32,941 nt of DNA from Marmoricola sp. (GTDB lineage Bacteria; Actinomycetota; Actinomycetes; Propionibacteriales; Nocardioidaceae): the NCBI GenBank assembly GCA_025964775.1, contig JAOPYE010000032.1, forward strand, positions 1-32,941, written 5' to 3'. This document shows positions 26,414-32,941 of this stretch, one piece after another. A program made the position numbers and the translations under genes. Numbering within the stretch: the first letter of the stretch is position 1; every line of letters starts with the position of its first letter. Below the pieces are notes generated by a model. The model ran no database searches, had not been told where the DNA came from, and saw only the letters and a list, made by a program, of their open reading frames with translations.

Positions 26414-27321
26414 TCGAACTGACCGAGACCAACGCAGCCGGGATCGCAGCAGCGTTCGTCCGAAGCCGCACCCAGGCAGGTAGCCCCGCGATGGGGATGG
26501 TGATGACGCTGGTCATCGTCGTGGACGAGGACGCGGCCCACGACGCCCTGCGGGCGGCCAGGCTGGCCGCGCGCGAGCACCCGGCCCGGGTACTGGCCGT
26601 GATCCTCGGCGACGCCCGTGGCCGCGCCAGGGTCAACGCCCAGGTCGCGATCGGTGACGACTGGACCGGCGAGAACGCGATGATCCGGCTGCACGGCGAG
26701 GTCGTCAAGCACCCGGAGTCCGTCGTGCTGCCGTTGCTGCTGCCGGATTCGCCGGTGACTGTCTGGTGGCCGACCGACGCGCCCAGCGACCCCGCAGCGG
26801 ATCCGCTCGGTGCCCTGGCGCAGCGCCGGATCACCGACGCGGCAGCAGCGACCAAGAGCAAGACCAAGGCGTTGCAGACCCAGTGCGCGTCGTACACGAA
26901 GGGCAACACCGATCTTGCCTGGACCCGGATCACGCCGTGGCGCGCACTGCTCGCCGCTGCCCTGGACCAGCAGCCCCTGAAGGTACGCCGGGCATCCGTC
27001 ACCGGCGAACGGATCAGCCCCAGCGCCGACCTGTTGGCAGCCTGGCTCAACGATCGCCTGCGCGTGCCCGTCGATCGACGCAACTCCGCCGGCCCGGGCA
27101 TCACCGAAGTCGTGCTGGACACCGCCGAAGGACCGATCAGGATCGCCCGCACGGACGGCAGGCTCGCCTCGTTCTCCTCCCCTGACCGGCCCGATCGTCC
27201 GGTGGCGTTGCGCCGCCGTGACCTGCCCGACCTGCTCGCCGAGGAGCTGCGGCACCTCGACGAGGACGACGTCTACCAGGCCACAGCGAAGCGGTTGCTG
27301 AAGCGGGAACAGAAGGCATGA
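26410..27321 (+). CDS. opcA: Glucose-6-phosphate dehydrogenase assembly protein OpcA
   Basis: A 303-residue OpcA, an activator and assembly factor of glucose-6-phosphate dehydrogenase rather than an enzyme. Family features include MGMVMTLVIVVDE near the N-terminus, LPLLLPDSPVTVWWPTDAP around residues 110-128 and SYTKGNTDLAWTRITPWRALLAAALDQ (about 162-188). In cyanobacteria OpcA mediates thioredoxin-linked redox control; whether that holds here is not known, although one cysteine (TQCASY) is present in a conserved block. It overlaps zwf at its start and pgl at its end (both four bases), so all three are probably made together. Confidence 0.94.
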   Translation: MIELTETNAAGIAAAFVRSRTQAGSPAMGMVMTLVIVVDEDAAHDALRAARLAAREHPARVLAVILGDARGRARVNAQVAIGDDWTGENAMIRLHGEVVKHPESVVLPLLLPDSPVTVWWPTDAPSDPAADPLGALAQRRITDAAAATKSKTKALQTQCASYTKGNTDLAWTRITPWRALLAAALDQQPLKVRRASVTGERISPSADLLAAWLNDRLRVPVDRRNSAGPGITEVVLDTAEGPIRIARTDGRLASFSSPDRPDRPVALRRRDLPDLLAEELRHLDEDDVYQATAKRLLKREQKA

Positions 27322-28031
27322 CCCGCGACGTCGTCGTCCTGGCCGATCCGGCCGCCGTCGCCGACCTCGTGGCCACCCGGTTCCTCGAGCGGATGGCAGC
27401 CGCCCAGCAACGGGGTGAGGTGCCCCACGTCGCGCTGACGGGCGGCACCATCGCCGGCGCGATCCACCGGCAGATCGCCCAGCGCGCCGCGGAGTACGAC
27501 GTCGACTGGACGAACATCGCGTTCTGGTGGGGTGATGAACGCTTCGTTGCACCCGACAGCGACGACCGCAACGCCCGAGGCGCCCGCCAGGCCTTCCTGA
27601 ACGCCCTCGGCGCAACCCAGGTCCACGAGATGCCGAGCACCGCGACAGCGTCGAGCGTCAGCGACGCAGCCGCGGCCTACGCGGACGAGGTCCGCGGGGC
27701 ACCGGGCACCGACTTCGACCTCGTCATGCTCGGCATGGGCCCCGACGGCCACGTGGCCTCGCTGTTCCCCGGCTTCGCCCAGCTCGACATCGACGACGCC
27801 ATCGCGGTCGGGGTCACCAACTCCCCGAAGCCTCCGCCGGAACGCGTCAGCCTGACCTTCGCCGCGCTCAACCGCAGCAAGGCGGTCTGGTTCCTGGTCA
27901 CCGGTGCCGAGAAGGCCGCGGCCACTGCGCGCGCCTGGGCCTTCGAGGGCTCGGTGCACGAGACGCCAGCACGCGGCATCGCCGGCCCCTCGATCACGTG
28001 GTTCGTCGACCAGGCGGCCGCCGGCCGTTAG
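27318..28031 (+). CDS. pgl: 6-phosphogluconolactonase
   Basis: A 237-residue DevB/SOL-type lactonase that hydrolyses the zwf product to 6-phosphogluconate. The sugar phosphate-binding LTGGTIAG (40-47), WWGDERFVAPDSDDRN (70-85) and GMGPDGHVASLFPG (139-152) motifs are all intact. The ATG overlaps the opcA stop (ATGA). Its TAG stop overlaps the TAA of the convergent rbpA gene by four bases. It closes the tkt-tal-pgi-zwf-opcA-pgl block; the next oxidative step, gnd, is not in the window. Confidence 0.94.
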   Translation: MTRDVVVLADPAAVADLVATRFLERMAAAQQRGEVPHVALTGGTIAGAIHRQIAQRAAEYDVDWTNIAFWWGDERFVAPDSDDRNARGARQAFLNALGATQVHEMPSTATASSVSDAAAAYADEVRGAPGTDFDLVMLGMGPDGHVASLFPGFAQLDIDDAIAVGVTNSPKPPPERVSLTFAALNRSKAVWFLVTGAEKAAATARAWAFEGSVHETPARGIAGPSITWFVDQAAAGR

Positions 28032-28387
28032 AAGATGACTTCGCCGTTCTTGCGTTTGGTGCGCAGGGTGGCCAGGGCCTCTTCCAGGATGTCCTTCGCC
28101 TCGGCGTCGGAACGGCGCTCCTTCACGTAGGCGAGGTGCGTCTTGTAGGGCTCGACCTTCTTGGGCGGCGGCGGGTTGTCCGAGTCGACGCTCGAGGGCA
28201 GTCCGCACTTCGGGCAGTCCCACGAGTCCGGGACCTGCGCCTCGACCGCGAACGCGATCAGGGTGCGGTGTTCCTGGGAGCAGAAGTAGGTCACGTTCTG
28301 ACGGGGAGCCGCCTCGCCGCGCTCGGCCTCACCCATGGGGCCGGCGCCCACACGGCTGCCACGAATGGCACTTCCTCCGCCAGCCAT
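28028..28387 (-). CDS. rbpA: RNA polymerase-binding protein RbpA
   Basis: A 119-residue actinobacterial transcription factor that binds RNA polymerase and group 1 sigma factors and stabilises the open complex. NVTYFCSQEHRTLIAFAVEA and PDSWDCPKCGLPSS form the core domain; C36, H40, C58 and C61 could hold a zinc ion as in Streptomyces RbpA. The C-terminal sigma-interaction region, KTHLAYVKERRSDAEAKDIL, is complete. The ATG at 28387 lies one base after the secG stop, so the two are likely co-transcribed. No Shine-Dalgarno sequence is evident. Its presence alone identifies the phylum. Confidence 0.95.
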   Translation of the reverse strand: MAGGGSAIRGSRVGAGPMGEAERGEAAPRQNVTYFCSQEHRTLIAFAVEAQVPDSWDCPKCGLPSSVDSDNPPPPKKVEPYKTHLAYVKERRSDAEAKDILEEALATLRTKRKNGEVIF

Positions 28388-28388
28388 G

Positions 28389-28625
28389 TCAGTTCTGGGA
28401 CTTCAGCAGGAGACCGAGCCCGATGACACAGGCGAACCAGACCATCCCGATACCCACGGTGATCCGGTCCAGGTTGCGCTCTGCGACCGAGGAACCACCC
28501 AGCCCACTGGAGACACCGCCGCCGAACATGTCGGACAGACCGCCGCCGCGTCCCTTGTGCAAAAGGACGAGCAGGATCATCAGCAGGCTCGAGATGACGA
28601 GCAGGATCTGGAATACGGTGACCAC
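28389..28625 (-). CDS. secG: Protein translocase subunit SecG
   Basis: A 78-residue SecG, a small two-helix partner of the SecYE channel. The first helix is FQILLVISSLLMILLVLLHKG, then the glycine-rich cytoplasmic loop GRGGGLSDMFGGG with the family's GGSSVAERNLDR, then the second helix VGIGMVWFACVIGLGLLL. The GTG at 28625 is chosen because it gives the usual length and is preceded by a -10 box at leaderless spacing; an in-frame TTG at 28655 would add ten non-conserved residues and would cover that promoter. It normally follows tpiA in actinobacteria; here a surface-protein gene lies between them. Confidence 0.9.
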   Translation of the reverse strand: MVTVFQILLVISSLLMILLVLLHKGRGGGLSDMFGGGVSSGLGGSSVAERNLDRITVGIGMVWFACVIGLGLLLKSQN

Positions 28626-28632
28626 GGCGGGA

Positions 28633-28638
28633 ATCTTA
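28633..28638 (-). promoter_or_regulatory. Probable -10 box for leaderless secG-rbpA mRNA
   Basis: On the minus strand TAAGAT is followed by seven bases (TCCCGCC) and the secG GTG at 28625. A consensus-like TTGACA stands upstream at 28650-28655, but its 11-base spacing to this -10 is too short for a standard promoter, so it may be chance. Confidence 0.5.
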
Positions 28639-28673
28639 ACCGACGACCGTGTCAATCCGTGTGTCGGGGACGA

Positions 28674-29867
28674 TCAGCGGTCAGCATGTCGTCGGGTGGC
28701 GCGGATCAGGACAGCACCGGCAAGGGCGGCCGCGAAGCCGGACGGGGCCATCCAGCCCGGCACTCCACCCGTGTTCGGCAACCCGGCCGGAGCGACCGAG
28801 GCCTGGACTGCCGGCGCAGCCTGCGGCCCGGCGACAACCGCTCCGGGACACGGTGCGGTCGCAGGACGCCCGGGCGCGACCAGGACCTGGTCGACCGAGC
28901 CGGGTGTCACCAGGACCTGGGAAGCCGGGGTGTCGGTGATCGTGACGAGCGTGGAGTCGATCGCGGACCAGCCGTCACCTGCGGGAGCTGCGGCGGAGGT
29001 CACGTCGGTCTCCTCGTGGGTGCTCGCACCAGGGCGGTCGGCACCGGTCGCGGTGTACCCGTCCGGAGCGCTGGACGCCCACACGGTGTCCACGACAGCG
29101 TCGAAGTGACGGGTTGCCACGATGGTCCAGCCAGCACCCGCAGGCGGCGTGCCGTCGGTCGTGACGGTCTCGGTGGTGGGATCGTCGGTGCGGGTGTCGA
29201 TCGGACCGGTCCAGCCGTCACCGGTCGGAAGCGAGGTCGCCCACAGCGTCTCGACATGGGTGACGGCAAGTGACCCGGGAGTTGCCGGAGTGCCGGGAAC
29301 GTCGATCACCCGGACCTGCTCCGTGACGGCGGGAGTGATCTCGAGCTCGCGGGTGTTGCCGGTCTTGACCCACCCGTCGCCATTGCCGTTCTGCGCGCCC
29401 CAGTCCGGGCTCTCCCAGCGGAGCTTTCCGGTGACCTGCTGCTGGTACTCGTCCTGGAGGACCGTCACTGCGGGCATGATCACCACGGTGTTGAAGTGGC
29501 CGACCTCAGGAACCGCGGGGGTACCGGGGACGGCTGGCTGGTCGATCACGGTGCGGGTGTACAGGTATTCGACCGCGCCACTGACGGTGCGGGTCCAGTC
29601 GGTCTCGTCGCGGGCCGGCGTGATGACCTTCGTGTACTGGAAGTCGGTGCTCGGCACGTCGCGCTCCCAGCGCCACTCGTCATGGCTGGTCGCAGGCACC
29701 GTCCGGAAGATCGGGTCGTGCACCACCGAGGTGTACACGGCAGCAACGGCCGCCTGGCCGCACTTGTCGGCGCTGCCCTCGGCGTGGGCGGCCGGGGTGC
29801 TCAGGGTGAAGGCCGAAGCGACGGCCAGCGTGGCGAGGCCACCGGTGAGGAATCGTGGACGAGTCAT
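28674..29867 (-). CDS. Secreted cell-wall protein with LPNTG sorting signal, unknown function
   Basis: A 397-residue surface protein I do not recognise by function. Residues 1-29 form a signal peptide with a likely cut after A27-H28-A29. The C-terminus has a sortase signal: LPNTG (363-367), a hydrophobic stretch (about 371-388) and the basic tail RATRRHADR. The body is rich in Thr, Pro, Val and Trp and has linkers such as PAVPGTPAVPE and VPGTPATPGS. A tandem repeat of about 54 residues (205-258, 259-312) starts with VETLWATS and VDTVWASS; G-x-G-W appears at 163-166, 216-219, 244-247 and 297-300. Only two cysteines exist (C36, C340), which could form a disulfide. No enzyme motif is seen. No sortase gene is nearby. 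It interrupts the usual tpiA-secG order. Confidence 0.82.
   Translation of the reverse strand: MTRPRFLTGGLATLAVASAFTLSTPAAHAEGSADKCGQAAVAAVYTSVVHDPIFRTVPATSHDEWRWERDVPSTDFQYTKVITPARDETDWTRTVSGAVEYLYTRTVIDQPAVPGTPAVPEVGHFNTVVIMPAVTVLQDEYQQQVTGKLRWESPDWGAQNGNGDGWVKTGNTRELEITPAVTEQVRVIDVPGTPATPGSLAVTHVETLWATSLPTGDGWTGPIDTRTDDPTTETVTTDGTPPAGAGWTIVATRHFDAVVDTVWASSAPDGYTATGADRPGASTHEETDVTSAAAPAGDGWSAIDSTLVTITDTPASQVLVTPGSVDQVLVAPGRPATAPCPGAVVAGPQAAPAVQASVAPAGLPNTGGVPGWMAPSGFAAALAGAVLIRATRRHADR
28932..29255 (-). repeat. Tandem ~54-codon repeat inside the LPNTG protein gene
   Basis: Two diverged copies encode residues 205-258 and 259-312. Each opens with V-E/D-T-L/V-W-A-T/S-S and contains a G-A/D-G-W motif about 40 residues later. 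The copies are clearly related in protein but diverged in DNA, so the duplication is old. Confidence 0.6.
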
Positions 29868-29894
29868 GCCACATCAACGAGTGCCAACCTCGGC

Positions 29895-29924
29895 CCGCTA
29901 TGGGACTTACGTCCCGATTTGCGG
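29895..29924. promoter_or_regulatory. DosR-like palindrome / hairpin before the LPNTG gene
   Basis: The core GGGACTTACGTCCC (29902-29915) has perfect 5-bp arms around four bases, with outer arms CCGC and GCGG. Over 29899-29918 it matches 16 of 20 positions of the DosR consensus TTSGGGACTWWAGTCCCSAA. As RNA from the minus strand it would form a GUAA-tetraloop hairpin. It is in the 80-bp gap between the tpiA stop and the LPNTG start, so it could be an operator, a leader structure or a weak terminator; no T-run follows it. Confidence 0.5.
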
Positions 29925-29947
29925 CAATCCGACCTGAACTGGCCCCG

Positions 29948-30742
29948 TCAGAACTGCGGCATGTCGTAGAACCGGCAGATCCCGCCGAACTCGTCGGCCT
30001 GCAGGCTCGCACCGCCGACCAGGGCGCCGTCCACGTCCGGCTTGGCCATGATCCCGGCCACGTTGGAGGCCTTCACCGAACCGCCGTACAGGATCCGCAA
30101 CGCGGCCGCAGCATCGTCGCCGTGGAGCGTAGCGACACGCGCGCGAAGCGCGGCACAGACCTCCTGCGCGTCCTCGGGCGTAGCGACCTCACCGGTGCCG
30201 ATCGCCCACACGGGCTCGTACGCGACGACGAGTCGAGCGATCTGCGGAGCAGTGAACCCGGCCAGCGACCCGTCGATCTGCGCGACGCAGTACTCGACGT
30301 GGGTGCCTCCCTTGCGGATCTCCAGGCCCTCGCCGACACAGACGATGGGCGTGATCCCCGCCGCCAGGGCCTTGTGGGCCTTGGCGTTGACGAGCGCATC
30401 GTCCTCACCGTGGTACTCGCGGCGCTCGGAGTGACCCACCACGGCATAGCTGCACCCGAGCTTGGCGAGCATCGAGGCGGAGATCTCGCCGGTGTAGGCA
30501 CCGTCGTCGTGCACCGAGATGTCCTGGGCGCCGTACCGGATCTGGAGCTGGCCGCCGTCGACGGTGGTCTGCACGGACCGGATGTCGGTGAACGGCGGTA
30601 CGACGACCACCTCCACCTTGGCGAAGTCGTGCTTCTTGTCCGCCAGTCCCAGGGCAAGCTTCTGGACCAGGTGAACCGCCTCGTGGTGGTTCAGGTTCAT
30701 CTTCCAGTTGCCCGCCATCAGCGGGATCCGTGCGCTGGCCAT
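29948..30742 (-). CDS. tpiA: Triosephosphate isomerase
   Basis: A 264-residue TIM-barrel enzyme interconverting dihydroxyacetone phosphate and glyceraldehyde-3-phosphate. GNWKMN (11-16) carries the substrate-binding N and K, the catalytic histidine is H104 in [10 protein letters not shown], the catalytic base is E176 in [11 protein letters not shown], with the flexible loop directly after, and the phosphate site is LYGGSVK. The ATG at 30742 lies two bases downstream of the pgk stop. It is the third gene of the gap-pgk-tpiA operon. No strong intrinsic terminator follows; the only hairpin is the palindrome before the LPNTG gene. Confidence 0.96.
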   Translation of the reverse strand: MASARIPLMAGNWKMNLNHHEAVHLVQKLALGLADKKHDFAKVEVVVVPPFTDIRSVQTTVDGGQLQIRYGAQDISVHDDGAYTGEISASMLAKLGCSYAVVGHSERREYHGEDDALVNAKAHKALAAGITPIVCVGEGLEIRKGGTHVEYCVAQIDGSLAGFTAPQIARLVVAYEPVWAIGTGEVATPEDAQEVCAALRARVATLHGDDAAAALRILYGGSVKASNVAGIMAKPDVDGALVGGASLQADEFGGICRFYDMPQF

Positions 30743-30744
30743 TT

Positions 30745-31935
30745 TCAGTCCTTCAGTACGTCGATGCCGGGAAGGGTCTTGCCCTCCAGGTACTCCAGGG
30801 ACGCGCCGCCACCGGTCGAGATGTGCCCGAACGCCGAGTCGGCGAACCCCAGCTGGCGAACAGCAGCCGCCGAGTCTCCACCGCCGACGACGGACAACCC
30901 GTCGACCTCGGTCAACGCCTGGGCCACCGCCCGGGTGCCGGCGGAGAACGCCTCGAACTCGAACACGCCCATCGGCCCGTTCCAGAAGACCGTGCGCCCG
31001 TCACGGATCGCAGCGCCGAACGCGGCAGCGGACTCCGGTCCGATGTCCAGGCCCATCTGGTCGTCCGGGATGGCATCGGCAGCCACGACGGTCGCCGGCG
31101 AGTCCGCGGCAAACGCAGGCGCCACCACGATGTCGGTCGGGAGCAGGATCCGCACCCCCGAAGCCTCGGCGCGCTTCAGGTACTCCGCACACACCGGAAT
31201 CTGGTCGGACTCCAGCAGGCTCGACCCGACGCCATGACCCTGGGCAGCCAGGAAGGTGAACACCATCCCGCCCCCGATCACGAGGGTGTCCGCCTTCTCG
31301 AGCAGGTTGTCGATCACCGCGAGCTTGTCGGAGACCTTCGAGCCACCCAGCACGACGACGTACGGCCGCTCCGGTGCCTCGGTCAGCCGTCGCAGCACCG
31401 AGATCTCGGCCTCGACGAGCGAACCCATCGCGTGCGGCAGCAGCAGCGCGACGTCGTACACCGAGGCCTGCTTGCGATGCACCACACCGAAGCCATCGGA
31501 CACGAATGCGTCCCCGAGCGAAGCGAGCTCAGCAGCGAAGGCACCGCGCTCAGCGTCGTCCTTGCTGGTCTCCCCCGCGTTGAAACGCACGTTCTCCAGC
31601 AGCGCAACGCCACCGTCAACGAGGGCGTCCACCACCGAATGGGCCGACGGCCCGACGGTGTCCGAGGCGAACGCCACCGGGGCACCGAGAAGCTCCGACA
31701 GGCGCGCTGCCACGGGCGCCAGCGAGTACGCCGGATCCGGAGCACCCTTCGGCCTTCCCAGGTGCGCCACGACCACGACCCGCGCGCCGGCCGCAGCCAG
31801 TGCCGAGATCGTCGGCACGGCAGCCCGGATGCGACCGTCGTCGGTGATCCGGGCTCCGTCGAGCGGAACGTTCAGGTCAGACCGCACCAGCACCCGGCGG
31901 CCACGGAGGTCGCCGAGCGAAGAGATGGAGGCCAT
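30745..31935 (-). CDS. pgk: Phosphoglycerate kinase
   Basis: A 396-residue two-domain kinase that makes ATP from 1,3-bisphosphoglycerate. The N-terminal substrate domain shows [13 protein letters not shown] and [14 protein letters not shown]; the nucleotide domain shows [22 protein letters not shown] and GGGDSAAAV. All these are standard family blocks, and the length is typical. The ATG at 31935 follows the gap stop by one base (TGA-G-ATG), and AGAGATGGCC-type purines before it are weak, so translational coupling to gap is likely. The stop lies two bases before the tpiA start. Confidence 0.96.
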   Translation of the reverse strand: MASISSLGDLRGRRVLVRSDLNVPLDGARITDDGRIRAAVPTISALAAAGARVVVVAHLGRPKGAPDPAYSLAPVAARLSELLGAPVAFASDTVGPSAHSVVDALVDGGVALLENVRFNAGETSKDDAERGAFAAELASLGDAFVSDGFGVVHRKQASVYDVALLLPHAMGSLVEAEISVLRRLTEAPERPYVVVLGGSKVSDKLAVIDNLLEKADTLVIGGGMVFTFLAAQGHGVGSSLLESDQIPVCAEYLKRAEASGVRILLPTDIVVAPAFAADSPATVVAADAIPDDQMGLDIGPESAAAFGAAIRDGRTVFWNGPMGVFEFEAFSAGTRAVAQALTEVDGLSVVGGGDSAAAVRQLGFADSAFGHISTGGGASLEYLEGKTLPGIDVLKD

Positions 31936-31936
31936 C

Positions 31937-32941
<1,005 letters not shown>

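Noticed and set aside
28650..28655. Perfect TTGACA as the -35 of the secG promoter
   Set aside because: It is only 11 bases from the TAAGAT box, too short for a standard sigma-70-type promoter, and no other -10 is found at 16-18 bases.

Overview
This is a GC-rich, gene-dense chromosomal segment of an actinobacterium. RbpA, OpcA, a SufR-led suf operon, the small biotin synthase partner BsaP, frequent GTG starts and probable leaderless promoters all point to that phylum. The gene order would fit a Nocardioides-like member of the Propionibacteriales, but that finer placement is an inference from content, not something the sequence proves. No tRNA, rRNA, CRISPR array, insertion sequence or phage gene is visible, and no stretch over 300 bases lacks a gene.

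Layout. (1) 1-3422, plus strand: the end of bioB, then bsaP, bioA, bioF and bioD, a tightly overlapping biotin operon. (2) 3427-5927, minus strand: a two-gene ABC-2 type exporter of the tetronasin-resistance kind. (3) 5968-13835, minus strand: a ten-gene iron-sulfur operon, sufR-sufB-sufD-Rieske ferredoxin-sufC-sufS-sufU-SufT-like factor, extended by an acVLRF1-type peptidyl-tRNA hydrolase and an APH-fold kinase. (4) 13962-19003, plus strand, divergent from sufR: a flippase-like membrane protein, an ABC ATPase and permease, heme A synthase (ctaA), a DCC-type thiol oxidoreductase and an LtrA-like protein. (5) 18990-19934, minus: heme O synthase (ctaB). (6) 20037-28031, plus: pentose phosphate and glucose-6-phosphate genes tkt, tal, pgi, zwf, opcA, pgl. 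(7) 28028-32935, minus: glycolytic gap-pgk-tpiA, then a surface protein with an LPNTG sorting signal, secG and rbpA.

How the genes work together. Biotin synthase consumes an iron-sulfur cluster, so the biotin and suf blocks are biochemically linked. The suf operon makes clusters under SufR, whose probable operator overlaps the sufR start codon, with an IdeR/DtxR-like iron box beside the -35 region. CtaB and CtaA make heme O and heme A for cytochrome oxidase. The tkt-to-pgl block supplies NADPH and pentoses, and gap-pgk-tpiA runs central glycolysis.

The least ordinary parts are the ribosome-rescue factor and kinase coupled to the suf operon, the LPNTG surface protein inserted between tpiA and secG with a DosR-like palindrome in front of it, and a series of TANNNT -10 boxes placed 6-7 nt before start codons, which predict leaderless mRNAs.
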